64,000 bases of DNA from Sulfuricella sp. (lineage in GTDB: Bacteria > Pseudomonadota > Gammaproteobacteria > Burkholderiales > Sulfuricellaceae): positions 1-64,000 of the forward strand of contig JAHFRP010000004.1 of assembly GCA_023266195.1 (NCBI GenBank). The letters are read 5' to 3'. The notes under the pieces are model-generated. The model searched no databases. It worked only from the letters and a program-made list of their open reading frames with translations, and was not told where the DNA came from. The first letter of the stretch is position 1, and each line of letters opens with the position of its first letter. Of this stretch, positions 1-7,867 are shown piece by piece. The translations under genes and the position numbers were made by a program.

Positions 1-76
1 TTCGCCGGGATGACCGCTCCCATATGCTGTACCTACCCGAGTCCTGGAAAACCCGCGTGGATACACCATATCAGGG

Positions 77-409
77 ATGTCGGTCATCTCATTTCTCCGT
101 AGGATTTACCGGAAGAGCCCTTTCTTTCATGCCCAACAGGCCATCGAAAAAAGCCTGAAAGCCGTGCTCTTCGCTCGGGGCGAAGAGTTCCGCAAGACCC
201 ACGACCTGTATGAACTGGCCGACCGGCTGGAAAAGGCCGGCATCTTCCCGCCCAGCAACGCCGACGTGTTGGCGCAAATCAATCCCTACGCGGTGGAGTT
301 CCGCTACGGGGACGAAGTCATCTCCACTCTCAGCAGCGAAGAAGTCGACGCCATCGCAACGCAAATGCTGGACTGGGCGGCGGCGATCATAGCGGGGATG
401 GAACCATGA
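77..409 (+). pseudogene. HEPN domain protein, probably N-terminally truncated
   Basis: The 110-residue product carries the HEPN signatures FHAQQAIEKSLKAVL, an R-x2-H stretch (FRKTHDL) and YAVEFRYGDE. HEPN proteins of this type usually act with a MNT nucleotidyltransferase as a toxin-antitoxin pair or as an RNase. The helix that normally precedes FHAQQ is replaced by an unrelated stretch (MSVISFLRR) and no MNT partner is visible, although the window starts only 76 bases upstream. I read it as a 5'-damaged remnant. It could still be expressed from the ATG at 77, so it may be a short active form. Confidence 0.6.
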
Positions 410-489
410 GCGTGCCCCGGCAGCAGACCGCTGCCATCGGAAATCGTAGCCTGTATGAGGTACAACGGGATAACGACTCAAAGCAAGAT

Positions 490-963
490 ATGAAAATCGC
501 AAAAAATTGCGTTGTCACACTCAACTATCGCGTTACCGATCTCGATGGAAACCTGGTTGACGAAGGCGCAGAACCCCTCGAGTACTTACACGGGGGTTAT
601 GGCGGCATCTTCTCGAAAATCGAATCGGCCCTGGCTGGAAAAAACGCTGGCGACAAAGTGGAGATCAAGCTAAACCCGGAGGAGGCGTTTGGCCAATATG
701 ACGAATCGCTGGTAAGTACCGAATCGATTTCAATGTTCGACTTTCCTCTTGAAGTCGGGATGCAGCTCGACAGGTCGACAACTGAAGAGGGCGAGAGTGA
801 CGTAAACCTTTACACCGTCACCGAAATCACGGATGACATGGTCGTATTGGATGGAAACCATCCCCTGGCCGGCCTTTCGCTCGTCTTTTCATGTACCGTC
901 GCGAATGTCCGGCCAGCCACGACAGACGAAATAACTCATGGCCATGTTCAGCTTGGGAAGTAG
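490..963 (+). CDS. FKBP-type peptidyl-prolyl isomerase, SlyD-like
   Basis: This is a 157-residue product. The N-terminus (MKIAKNCVVTLNYRV, then D-x-DGNLVDEG) and the later EYLHGGYGGIF segment and NPEEAFGQYDE fit the SlyD-like FKBP fold with an inserted IF chaperone domain around residues 65-125. It is expected to catalyse prolyl cis-trans isomerisation in the cytoplasm. The histidine- and cysteine-rich metal-binding tail of Escherichia coli SlyD is absent, so a nickel-handling role is not supported. The ORF is open further upstream to 406, but conserved sequence begins at the ATG at 490. The Shine-Dalgarno is weak. Confidence 0.75.
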   Translation: MKIAKNCVVTLNYRVTDLDGNLVDEGAEPLEYLHGGYGGIFSKIESALAGKNAGDKVEIKLNPEEAFGQYDESLVSTESISMFDFPLEVGMQLDRSTTEEGESDVNLYTVTEITDDMVVLDGNHPLAGLSLVFSCTVANVRPATTDEITHGHVQLGK

Positions 964-1040
964 AAATTCTAGCCGTATGAAACGTAGTGGGATAGGGGGA
1001 AGCCTGGTCAAATGGCTAGTCGCTTCATCAGATTGTTGGG

Positions 1041-1226
1041 ATGCGGGATTCGTTTATCATCGCCAAGGCGGGCAAGCCGATGGTCAAGGTCATCCCGCTG
1101 GAGCCGTCGGAAGCGGGCACAGCCAGCCGCCTGGGCTTCATGACCGGAGAATTCTCCGTGCCGGACGACTTCGACCAGATCGGCAGCGAAGAAATCGAAA
1201 GCCTGTTTACAGGGCGCAAGGCTTGA
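1041..1226 (+). pseudogene. Phd/YefM-type antitoxin, N-terminal truncated remnant
   Basis: The segment FIIAKAGKPMVKVIPL is the second half of the Phd/YefM DNA-binding domain of antitoxins paired with VapC toxins. The tail SEEIESLFTGRKA is the toxin-binding end. The first 25-30 residues (the motif beginning around EAK-x-x-LS) are missing, so operator binding is probably lost. Its stop codon overlaps the start of the following toxin fragment in a TTGA arrangement, the usual layout of such pairs. Confidence 0.7.
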
Positions 1227-1375
1227 ACCTGCTGCTCGACACCCGTCTGCTGCTGTGGGCGGCGAGCGAGCCCAAACGCCTCTCGACCAAAGCGCGCGCC
1301 TTGCTGCTGGACCCTGCCAATCACCTTTTGTTCAGCGCCGCCAGCCTGTGGGAAATCAGCATCAAGAAGGCGTGA
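1223..1375 (+). pseudogene. VapC-type PIN toxin, truncated fragment
   Basis: Translation from the TTG that overlaps the antitoxin stop gives LNLLLDTRLLLWAASEPKRL and then SAASLWEISIKKA before a stop. LLDTRLLLW carries the first conserved PIN aspartate and ASLWEISIK the conserved glutamate. Intact relatives have about 125 residues; this copy ends after 50, before the remaining acidic residues of the nuclease site. It is a decayed partner of the truncated antitoxin just upstream. Confidence 0.7.
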
Positions 1376-1546
1376 GGAAGGTATGAGTAGGGGCGCGGGA
1401 AATGCAGTGAGGCAAGAACCGACCCAGAGGTTTTCATCTGACCTACCGCTCATCCATCCCTGAGCCCCTCAGAGAGAGGCGAAGCTATTGGCTAACTTAG
1501 CCAGCCGGTGTAAACTTCACAATCAAACTTCTCTCGGGAGCCAACC

Positions 1547-1792
1547 ATGCAATGCAACATGCTCGAAGCCAAAAGCCAGCTTTCCAAGCTTGTCCAGGCC
1601 GCATTGGATGGCGAGGACGTGATCATCGCCAACAAAGGCGTTCCTGTCGTCAGGCTGGTCAAGATCGGCCCGCAGGATTTCGCCCGCAAGCCGGGCGCGT
1701 GGGCGGGGCTGCCCAAGGCAAGCGCCGATTGGGACTCGCCGAAAACCAACGCGGCCATCGTCGAAGAGCTGACCGGCGGCGACCTGCCTTGA
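1547..1792 (+). CDS. Phd/YefM family antitoxin
   Basis: This 81-residue protein starts MQCNMLEAKSQLSKLVQAAL and continues DVIIANKGVPVVRLVKI, the complete Phd/YefM DNA-binding domain. The acidic C-terminus (AAIVEELTGGDLP) should wrap the cognate PIN toxin. It is expected to neutralise the toxin encoded directly downstream and to repress their shared promoter. Its stop overlaps the toxin start by three bases, so the two are translationally coupled. A CGGGAG Shine-Dalgarno precedes the ATG. Confidence 0.88.
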   Translation: MQCNMLEAKSQLSKLVQAALDGEDVIIANKGVPVVRLVKIGPQDFARKPGAWAGLPKASADWDSPKTNAAIVEELTGGDLP

Positions 1793-2169
1793 AACGCCAC
1801 CTGCTCGACACCCACCTGATCTACTGGTGGATGACGGCGGATAACCGCCTGGGCAAGGCGACCCAACGTATCATCGCCAAATCCGAAATCGTGGTAAGTA
1901 CAGCCAGCATCTGGGAAATGGTGCTGAAAAATGCAAAAGGCAAATTGCCCTTGCCGCCAGGCTCGTTGACGGAACAACTGGAAGCGCAAGGTTTCGTCCT
2001 GCTGCCCATTCTGCCGCGCCACATCGAAGCGGCGCGCAGCCTGACTTGCGCACACGCCGACCCGTTCGACCGGCTGCTTATCGCACAGGCTTATGACGAA
2101 AGACTGACACTGCTTACCCGCGATGCGGCGATTCTGGAATTAGGATTGGATGGGGTGGCGAAGGGATGA
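1789..2169 (+). CDS. PIN domain toxin, VapC family
   Basis: The 126-residue product, from a TTG overlapping the antitoxin stop (TTGA), begins LKRHLLDTHLIYWWM. It carries the PIN residues in order: D in LLDTH, E in ASIWEM, D in HADPFDRLLIAQA and D in LLTRD. All four acidic positions are present, so it should be a functional ribonuclease. It forms a complete module with the preceding antitoxin, unlike the broken pair 300 bases upstream. Confidence 0.88.
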   Translation: MKRHLLDTHLIYWWMTADNRLGKATQRIIAKSEIVVSTASIWEMVLKNAKGKLPLPPGSLTEQLEAQGFVLLPILPRHIEAARSLTCAHADPFDRLLIAQAYDERLTLLTRDAAILELGLDGVAKG

Positions 2170-2269
2170 GGAAAATCGTGGTCTATCCCCGATCGATTCC
2201 GACCGGCTAATGGGTGTCCCCGATTAGTTCCAGGAACTGCTAGACTTACCCGCACGGAGAGGGAAGCAC

Positions 2270-2428
2270 ATGCCAACCATCAGCCAGTTCTTCGGAATTA
2301 TCATCCAGATGTTCTGGCGGGAGCATGCGCCGCCTCACTTCCATGCGCAACATCGCGCAGAGTTGATGGAGGACTGGAACCTATGCCAATCGAAACAGTT
2401 GCCCAGGAACATCGCCCCACTGGAGTGA
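2270..2428 (+). pseudogene. DUF4160 protein with an in-frame internal deletion
   Basis: The ATG at 2270 (absent from the ORF track because the product is short) gives a 52-residue protein starting MPTISQFFGIIIQMFWREHA and PPHFHA, the hallmark start of DUF4160. It then jumps to ELMEDWNL and IAPLE, the family's C-terminal end. About 30 residues that normally lie between, the ALIDI segment and the R-R-A-L helix, are missing without loss of frame. DUF4160 genes usually sit directly before a DUF2442 gene, as here. It is probably non-functional. Confidence 0.75.
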
Positions 2429-2706
2429 CGACGGCGGCAGCGCCCTGGCGAGTACGCGCGGTCAGCGCATTGCCCGGCTATCGCCTTTCCGTCACCTGCA
2501 ACGATGGCATTAGCGGCATTGTCGATATGTCTCGGCTGGTTGCGAGTGAGACGGCGGGCATCTATGCCGTCCTGAAGGATGAAGAAATCTTCAATCAGGT
2601 TGGCATCGAGCTAGGCGCGCTGACGTGGCCGAATGGCGCAGATCTCGATCCAGAGTGGGTGCATCAAGAGATCGGAGAAAACAAAACGTGGTCTGTCCCC
2701 GATTAG
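2383..2706 (+). CDS. DUF2442 domain-containing protein
   Basis: This 107-residue protein overlaps the end of the DUF4160 remnant. From about residue 23 it carries the DUF2442 pattern: VRAVSALPGYRLSVTCNDG, GIVDMS, then FNQVGIELGALTWPNGADLDPEWVHQEI. The function of this family is unestablished; DUF4160/DUF2442 pairs resemble toxin-antitoxin modules. The last residues (WSVPD) and the stop are encoded by a 16-base direct repeat that also lies upstream at 2215, so the native C-terminus may have been replaced. Confidence 0.75.
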   Translation: MPIETVAQEHRPTGVTTAAAPWRVRAVSALPGYRLSVTCNDGISGIVDMSRLVASETAGIYAVLKDEEIFNQVGIELGALTWPNGADLDPEWVHQEIGENKTWSVPD

Positions 2707-2744
2707 TTCGCCCGATTAGTTCGGATGGCGCGGGAAATACATTA

Positions 2745-3245
2745 ATGCGAGACTCGACCCCGAGATTCCTGCTGATATGGCTAATTATTAGCGCGGTTCA
2801 ATTTGGGCTGGCAGCCTGCGCAACGGGAGGAGCCACGGTTAATCACCATTTCAGTTTTGATACGAAGTGGGACAGCTCAGGTGTAGAGGTGCTCGATTAC
2901 CAGTATGGCAGCAGCGGACAGTTCGGAACCCATCCCGAGAAAGAAAGAGTTGCCCTGGGAGAAACTTTTCCAGGCAATAACATCTATGGGGCAATGCAGC
3001 GTGGTGACTTCCTATATGTCAAATGGCGCATCAAACAAACCGGGCAGATATACCAGGATAAGGTGGATCTTCAGCCCCGCCTGCCTGCCGATATAAAAGA
3101 CCTACGGATTCACTTCGTCATCAAAGGACCGCAACTGTATGTTTACCTGATTTGGCCGTTCGACGGGCATCAGTATCCACCGGGTGATTTGAATCGGTAC
3201 GTCGGTCAAAAGCGAGTACAAATTTATCCCGACCAACCCAAATAG
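2745..3245 (+). CDS. Putative lipoprotein of unknown function
   Basis: This 166-residue protein has a signal sequence with a lipobox: a hydrophobic stretch ending FGLAACATGG, where the cysteine would be lipidated. The mature part (FDTKWDSSGVEVLDYQYGSS and later LRIHFVIKGPQLYVYLIWPF) looks like a compact beta-rich periplasmic domain. I do not recognise a family. The start at 2745 was chosen because it begins the signal peptide; the longer ORF upstream overlaps the DUF2442 gene in another frame. Confidence 0.65.
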   Translation: MRDSTPRFLLIWLIISAVQFGLAACATGGATVNHHFSFDTKWDSSGVEVLDYQYGSSGQFGTHPEKERVALGETFPGNNIYGAMQRGDFLYVKWRIKQTGQIYQDKVDLQPRLPADIKDLRIHFVIKGPQLYVYLIWPFDGHQYPPGDLNRYVGQKRVQIYPDQPK

Positions 3246-3251
3246 CAAGCA

Positions 3252-3334
3252 TAGGGCAATAACCAACGGGCATTGCGCTGCATGTAAACCTCGAAAAACA
3301 TCCGGTGCAATGCGCTACGCTTATTGCACCCTAC
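3252..3334. repeat. Palindromic repeat, family E (GGTGCAATGCG), copy 1
   Basis: The element contains TAGGGCAATAACCAACGGGC followed by CGGTGCAATGCGCTACGCTT and ATTGCACCCTAC. Related copies lie at 4856-4912 and, in a longer inverted form, at 14134-14209. Copies 1 and 2 bracket pepD in the same orientation. Confidence 0.75.
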
Positions 3335-3361
3335 ATCACCGACACGGCGATCCATCATCAC

Positions 3362-4858
3362 ATGCCCTCTTCCCTGAATAACCTCCAACCCCACTCCGTC
3401 TGGTCCCACTTCGCCGCCCTGTGCACCATTCCGCGCCCCTCGCTGCAGGAAGCGGCGCTGCGCGATCATCTGATCGAATGGGCACAAGCGCGCGACATCG
3501 AATCCATCGTTGACGCCGCCGGCAACCTGATCCTGAAAAAACCCGCCAGCCCCGGCTGCGAAGGAATGCCCGGCGTGATCCTGCAAGGCCATCTCGACAT
3601 GGTGTGCCAGGCCAACGCCAGTACGCGGCACGATTTCGAGCGCGACCCGATCGATGCGGTGGTGCGCGACGGCTGGGTGGCGGCGGAGAACACCACGCTG
3701 GGCGCGGACAATGGCATTGGCGTGGCGCTCGCGCTGGCGGCGCTGGAGGAACCGGGCCTGATCCATCCGCCGCTGGAGGTGCTGCTCACGGTCAACGAAG
3801 AATCCGGCATGGACGGCGCGCGCGGGCTGATGCCCGGCACGCTGAATGGAAAAACCCTGATCAACCTGGATACCGAGGAATGGGGGCATTTCTATCTCGG
3901 CTGCGCCGGCGGGGTGGACGTGGAAGTGCGCCATGCCTGCCCTCGGGAAACCGTCCCGCCGGGGCATGTCGTCTGGCGGCTGGAAGTGGCTGGGCTGAAA
4001 GGCGGCCATTCCGGCATCGACATCGCGCTCGGGCGCGGCAATGCGATCAAGCTGCTGGCGGAGGCGCTGGACGAACTGGCCGAATTCGCCGACCCGCGCC
4101 TGATTTCGCTTACCGGCGGCACGGCGCGCAACGCCATTCCGCGCGAGGCGTTCGCGGTTTTTGCGCTGCCTGCCGCCGATGCGGCCCGAGTGGAGGCATT
4201 GGCTCGGCAGAAACTGACCGCATGGCACGAACGATTTGCGGAGGCGGATGCGAAGGTCAATTTGGCGATTCTGCCCCTCTCCCTAACCCTTTCCCCGGAG
4301 GGGAGAGGGGATGGCGGTGAGGACAAAGTGATCGGGAAAGCGGAACAGGATCGGCTGCTCGGCTTTCTCGACAGCGCCGCCAACGGCGTGGCGCGCCTGA
4401 GCGATGATTTTGCGGGCGTGGTCGATACTTCCGACAACCTTGGCGTGGCCAACCTTGCGCAGGGCGAATTCCGCGCCACGTTCAAGGTACGCTCGCTGCA
4501 CGACGGCCGCGCGGACGCGCTGGCCGACACGCTCGTCGCCCATGCCCAAGGGCACGGCCTGAACGCCTCGAAAGCGGGCGCTTACCCCGGCTGGACGCCG
4601 AATCCGGCTTCACCGCTACTGGCCTTGTGCCAGCAAGTCTATACGCGGGAGTTCGGCCAGCCCGCCGGATTGCAGGTGATCCACGCCGGTCTCGAATGCG
4701 GCCTGCTCGCCGCCAGCCATCCGCAGCTGGACATGATCTCCTTCGGCCCGGACATACGCGGCGCCCATGCGCCCGGCGAGCGCGTCGAAATCGCCTCGGT
4801 GGAACGCTGCTGGCGGCTGCTCAAGGCGGTGTTGCAGGCGCTGGCGAAGCCGGCATAG
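3362..4858 (+). CDS. pepD: Aminoacyl-histidine dipeptidase (peptidase D, M20 family)
   Basis: This 498-residue cytosolic zinc dipeptidase cleaves dipeptides such as carnosine-like Xaa-His. Metal-site and catalytic motifs are in order: GHLDMV (His77, Asp79), LGADNGIG (Asp116), NEESGMDGA (Glu146-Glu147), INLDTEEWG, and a GGHSG dimerisation-domain motif. The ATG at 3362 matches the family start; the ORF extends upstream only into a repeat. Residues about 304-317 (LPLSLTLSPEGRG) are encoded by a palindromic repeat inserted in frame in the lid-domain region. The stop codon TAG is the first three bases of another repeat copy. Confidence 0.92.
   Translation: MPSSLNNLQPHSVWSHFAALCTIPRPSLQEAALRDHLIEWAQARDIESIVDAAGNLILKKPASPGCEGMPGVILQGHLDMVCQANASTRHDFERDPIDAVVRDGWVAAENTTLGADNGIGVALALAALEEPGLIHPPLEVLLTVNEESGMDGARGLMPGTLNGKTLINLDTEEWGHFYLGCAGGVDVEVRHACPRETVPPGHVVWRLEVAGLKGGHSGIDIALGRGNAIKLLAEALDELAEFADPRLISLTGGTARNAIPREAFAVFALPAADAARVEALARQKLTAWHERFAEADAKVNLAILPLSLTLSPEGRGDGGEDKVIGKAEQDRLLGFLDSAANGVARLSDDFAGVVDTSDNLGVANLAQGEFRATFKVRSLHDGRADALADTLVAHAQGHGLNASKAGAYPGWTPNPASPLLALCQQVYTREFGQPAGLQVIHAGLECGLLAASHPQLDMISFGPDIRGAHAPGERVEIASVERCWRLLKAVLQALAKPA
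4274..4312. repeat. Family C palindromic repeat inside pepD
   Basis: CCCCTCTCCCTAACCCTTTC and the following CGGAGGGGAGAGGG form an imperfect palindrome of the same family as at 33819, 35522, 49101, 57826 and 60690. It is read through in frame by pepD. Confidence 0.8.
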
Positions 4859-4912
4859 GGCAAACAACCGCCCCAACATCCGGTGCAATGCGCTTCGCTT
4901 ATTGCACCCTAC
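4856..4912. repeat. Palindromic repeat, family E, copy 2
   Basis: It starts at the pepD stop codon (TAGGGCAAACAACC) and continues CGGTGCAATGCGCTTCGCTT ATTGCACCCTAC, closely matching the copy at 3252-3334. It separates pepD from the next gene by a few bases. Confidence 0.75.
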
Positions 4913-4930
4913 CGAAACGGAGATTACGCC

Positions 4931-5275
4931 ATGATCCGACTCGACAAATCCTTGCGCGCCTGGGGAACGCCCGACTTCGACGCCGTTCTCAAACAGGAAA
5001 TCGCTCAACTGGACCTCGACCGGCTGCCGCTGCAGCAGGGTTTATCGGGCAGCGCCTATGTGGTCGATGCGCCGATCACGACGGTGATCCTCAGTGTCGC
5101 CGAGATGCCGGACGTCATCCGCGTGAAGGCGGGGATTTTCTACAAGGGCGTGATCGCCGGCTGCAGTTGCGCGGACGACCCGACCCCCGTCGGCGAAAAC
5201 GACGAATACTGCGAAGTGCGGCTGGACATCGACAAATCCAGCGCGGCGACTGCGGTTGCGCTGGCGGCGGAATAA
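4931..5275 (+). CDS. Conserved hypothetical protein
   Basis: This 114-residue soluble protein begins MIRLDKSLRAWGTPDFDAVLK. The middle is hydrophobic and beta-like (SAYVVDAPITTVILSVAE), followed by a CSCADDP segment and an acidic ENDEYCEVRLDID. Three cysteines near residues 78-98 could bind a metal or be incidental. No family is recognised. It lies right after a repeat element, with an ACGGAGATT Shine-Dalgarno before the ATG at 4931, which is why I prefer this start to the upstream ORF start inside the repeat. Confidence 0.7.
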   Translation: MIRLDKSLRAWGTPDFDAVLKQEIAQLDLDRLPLQQGLSGSAYVVDAPITTVILSVAEMPDVIRVKAGIFYKGVIAGCSCADDPTPVGENDEYCEVRLDIDKSSAATAVALAAE

Positions 5276-5673
5276 TGAAATTCATAGGAATGGCCACTAA
5301 ATATTGAAGCTCCGCCATTCCTGCGCAGGCGGGAATCCAGGGGCGAAAGATCCCTGAATTCCGGGTCAAGCCCGGAATGAAGACATTCAATGGCAGAACC
5401 GATAGCAAAGCCTCGATCTTTTCCGCCAAGACGCAAGGACGTACAGGGTTTTCAGGTTTGTCGGGTTATGGCGCAAACTGCCGCGCCCAACCCAACCACG
5501 TTTTCCCGCCAGCTGAAGATAAACGCTAATCAGGTCATTTTTCAGTTTGGCGCCTGCCCCTCTGCTTTCATTCGGACCTGGCGGGGATTGAGCGGACTGG
5601 AAACGATGCGCTACACTTGGCACTGTCACGGCATCCATCGGCGATTCGTTAAAAACAAAATGACGAGCGGCAA
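5276..5673. other. Intergenic stretch with a palindromic repeat
   Basis: About 400 bases. At 5312-5381 two inverted elements (CCATTCCTGCGCAGGCGGGA and CCGGGTCAAGCCCGGAATGA) resemble the family H repeat at 37639-37710. The 95-codon ORF at 5390-5677 has no recognisable protein features, and I take it as chance. No RNA gene or terminator stands out. Confidence 0.6.
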
Positions 5674-6738
5674 ATGAAACGGCTGGCCCTGATCCTGCTG
5701 GCAGCGATTGCCGTGCTGGCCGCCGCAGGCTGGCTGGCCATCCCTTTCGCAGTCAAGGCGCTCAAGGGCCAAGTGGTGCATGCCCTGGGCGCGGAAAGCG
5801 AAGTGGGCGAAATCGTGGTCGGCTGGTCTACCGTCGAGCTGCGCCGCATCCGGATTCGTGCGCCGAAAGACTGGCCGGCCGAGGACACGCTGCGCGCCGG
5901 ACGCATCGTCATCGAGCCGGACTTGCGCGGGCTGCTTTCCGCCCGGGTGCGGATCAAGCGCATCACGGTGGAGGACGGCTACCTGTCTATCCGCCGCACT
6001 CGCGATGGCCACCTGCTGGTGCTGCCCAGCCTGCTGGGCAAACCGGCCGAATCAAACACCCGTCCGCGGCCCATTTCCATCGGCACCGTCGAGTTGAAAC
6101 CCAGCGTCATCGAGTTTTACGACGCATCCATCCGCAAGACGCCGCATAAGCTGCGGCTGGAGCGGATCAACGCCACGCTGGACGGCCTCGAGCTGCCCAG
6201 CCTCAAGGGCAGGACGCGGCTCAAGCTGGAAGGCGTCGTCAAGGGAGTGCAACAGGACGGCAGCCTGCTTACCGAGGGCTGGATCGAGCTGGCCAGCAAG
6301 GATTCCGAGATCGACACCCGGTTGCGGGGCGTGGACCTGATCGCTCTTCAGCCTTATCTCATCAAGGCGGCGGAAACCGGCGTGAAACGGGGCGAACTCG
6401 ACCTCGACCTAAAATCCGCCGTGCACGGCAATCGGCTACGGGCGCCGGGCGAGCTGAAGCTCAGCCATCTGGAACTATCCTCCGCCGGCGGCGGCTTCAT
6501 GGGCATACCGCGTCAGGCTGTACTGAGCGCCCTCAAGAACCACCAGGACCAGATCACGATCCAGTTCACCCTGGAAGGCGACATCAACGACCCCAGGTTT
6601 TCCCTCAATGAAAGCATCGGCAAACGCCTCGGCACTTCCCTGGCGCAAAGCCTGGGCATCGACATCGAGGGGCTTTCGCGCGGCATCGGCAACGCCGCCC
6701 AGGGCATCGGGGGCGCGATCAAGAAACTGCTGAAATAG
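5674..6738 (+). CDS. AsmA-like DUF748 family protein
   Basis: This 354-residue protein has an N-terminal signal anchor (LALILLAAIAVLAAAGWLAI). The following region matches the DUF748/AsmA pattern: conversion of WSTVELRRIRIRAPKDWPAE into an exported beta-strand-rich domain, then DTLRAGRIVIEPDLRGLLS and RVRIKRITVEDGYLSIRR. Such proteins are inner-membrane anchored, extend into the periplasm and are related to AsmA/YhdP-type lipid-transport bridges. The C-terminal ~40 residues are glycine-rich and amphipathic (GIGNAAQGIGGAIKKLLK). Its own function is unknown. Confidence 0.75.
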   Translation: MKRLALILLAAIAVLAAAGWLAIPFAVKALKGQVVHALGAESEVGEIVVGWSTVELRRIRIRAPKDWPAEDTLRAGRIVIEPDLRGLLSARVRIKRITVEDGYLSIRRTRDGHLLVLPSLLGKPAESNTRPRPISIGTVELKPSVIEFYDASIRKTPHKLRLERINATLDGLELPSLKGRTRLKLEGVVKGVQQDGSLLTEGWIELASKDSEIDTRLRGVDLIALQPYLIKAAETGVKRGELDLDLKSAVHGNRLRAPGELKLSHLELSSAGGGFMGIPRQAVLSALKNHQDQITIQFTLEGDINDPRFSLNESIGKRLGTSLAQSLGIDIEGLSRGIGNAAQGIGGAIKKLLK

Positions 6739-6800
6739 GCTCTATGTTCGGCCTGCATTCCGGTAGACTATATCCATCGATATATTCAGGAGTGGCAAGA

Positions 6801-7154
6801 ATGAAACGTTTTATCCCTCTACTGTGTTTCCTGAGCGCGCCGCTCTCCGCCCAGGCGGCCGCGCCCGCCGCCGATTCCGGGCTGGCGGAAATCCGCGATC
6901 TGGGCCGCCTCAACGGTCAGGCGCTGGCTTGTTCGTACGGAGAAACGGCCGCCCGCATCAAGAAGGAAATGATCGGGCACGCCCCCAAATCGCGGCGCTA
7001 TGGCGCGGTTTTCGAGGAAACCACCAACGAGGCCTTCCTCGCACAATCCAAACTGGAACCGACGGACTGTCCCGACGGCCCCACCCTCAACGGCAAGGTC
7101 GATGAGGTAGTCCAGCACTTGCAGGCGGCGCTTCCCGCCGGCGCCGCCCAGTAG
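6801..7154 (+). CDS. Small periplasmic protein of unknown function
   Basis: This 117-residue protein has a clear signal peptide (MKRFIPLLCFLSAPLSAQAA, cleavage near residue 20). The mature part is helical and has two cysteines (ALACSYGETA and TDCPDG) that could form a disulfide. An AGGAG Shine-Dalgarno sits upstream of the ATG at 6801. It lies eight bases before the SCO1-type gene and is probably co-transcribed, suggesting a role in periplasmic redox or metal handling, which is inference only. Confidence 0.7.
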   Translation: MKRFIPLLCFLSAPLSAQAAAPAADSGLAEIRDLGRLNGQALACSYGETAARIKKEMIGHAPKSRRYGAVFEETTNEAFLAQSKLEPTDCPDGPTLNGKVDEVVQHLQAALPAGAAQ

Positions 7155-7161
7155 GCGCGGC

Positions 7162-7794
7162 ATGATGAAACGGCTATGCATTGCCGCCTGCTGCGCCGTC
7201 GTGCTGGGCGCGCCCGCCGCCTGGGCCGATGCCGCACCGGACGCCCAGAACGAGCAGGTGGAAAGCGGGATCGTTCCCCGCTACCTGCTGATGGACACCC
7301 ACGGACAGGCGATCTCCGACCAGGATTTTGCCGGCCGCTTCCAACTGATCGCCTTCGGCTACACCTTTTGCCCGGACATCTGCCCGACCACCCTGGCGGA
7401 AATGTCGCTGGTGATGCAGAAACTGGGCAGCCAGGCCGGCCGGCTGCAGCCGCTGTTCGTCACGGTGGACCCCGAGCGCGACACGCCCGAGGTGCTGAAC
7501 CGCTACACCAAATTCTTCGACCCGCGCATTGTCGGCCTCACCGGCTCCACCGACCTGGTACACCACGTCGCCGACCACTTCAAGGTACGCTACGAGAAGC
7601 ACTGGGAACCCGGCGCGGCGAAGGACAAGTATTCGGTCGACCATTCGGCGGGAATGTACCTGCTGGGGCCGGATGGGGGCTTCCTCGCCAAGTTCGCCTA
7701 TGCCACCCCGCCGCAGGAAATTGCCGCCCGCATCCAGGCGCTGATGGAAGAAGACGCCAAATCGCACCCTCCGGCGAAGCGGGCCGCCCCGTAG
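7162..7794 (+). CDS. SCO1/SenC family copper/thiol protein
   Basis: This 210-residue exported thioredoxin-fold protein has a signal peptide over residues 1-23. It carries the SCO copper motif FCPDICPTT (Cys70 and Cys74) and the distal histidine in VDHSAGMYLLGPDG (His161). The family delivers copper to the CuA site of cytochrome oxidase or acts as a periplasmic thiol reductase. A second ATG at 7165 is equally possible. No oxidase genes are in the window, so its partner is not identified. Confidence 0.92.
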   Translation: MMKRLCIAACCAVVLGAPAAWADAAPDAQNEQVESGIVPRYLLMDTHGQAISDQDFAGRFQLIAFGYTFCPDICPTTLAEMSLVMQKLGSQAGRLQPLFVTVDPERDTPEVLNRYTKFFDPRIVGLTGSTDLVHHVADHFKVRYEKHWEPGAAKDKYSVDHSAGMYLLGPDGGFLAKFAYATPPQEIAARIQALMEEDAKSHPPAKRAAP

Positions 7795-7867
7795 CCCATT
7801 TGGGCAGTGTCGCGGAACGAACGGCTTGTTTAAACTGCAAGTTATTTTCCATTCGGTGCCCAATCCC

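Larger units (their letters stand above)
2215..2709 (+). repeat. 16-base direct repeats flanking the DUF4160/DUF2442 module
   Basis: TGTCCCCGATTAGTTC occurs exactly at 2215-2230 and again at 2694-2709. A related stretch (GTGGTCTATCCCCGATC) lies just before the first copy, near 2179. The two copies bracket the DUF4160/DUF2442 gene pair. No transposase is visible. Confidence 0.7.

Noticed and set aside
938-1375. A single 145-codon gene joining upstream sequence to the PIN fragment.
   Set aside because: Only the part after 1223 resembles VapC; the earlier part is the antitoxin remnant read in the wrong frame.
5390-5677. 95-codon ORF before the DUF748 gene.
   Set aside because: No recognisable domain, a poor start context and mixed composition; it overlaps a repeat-containing intergenic stretch.
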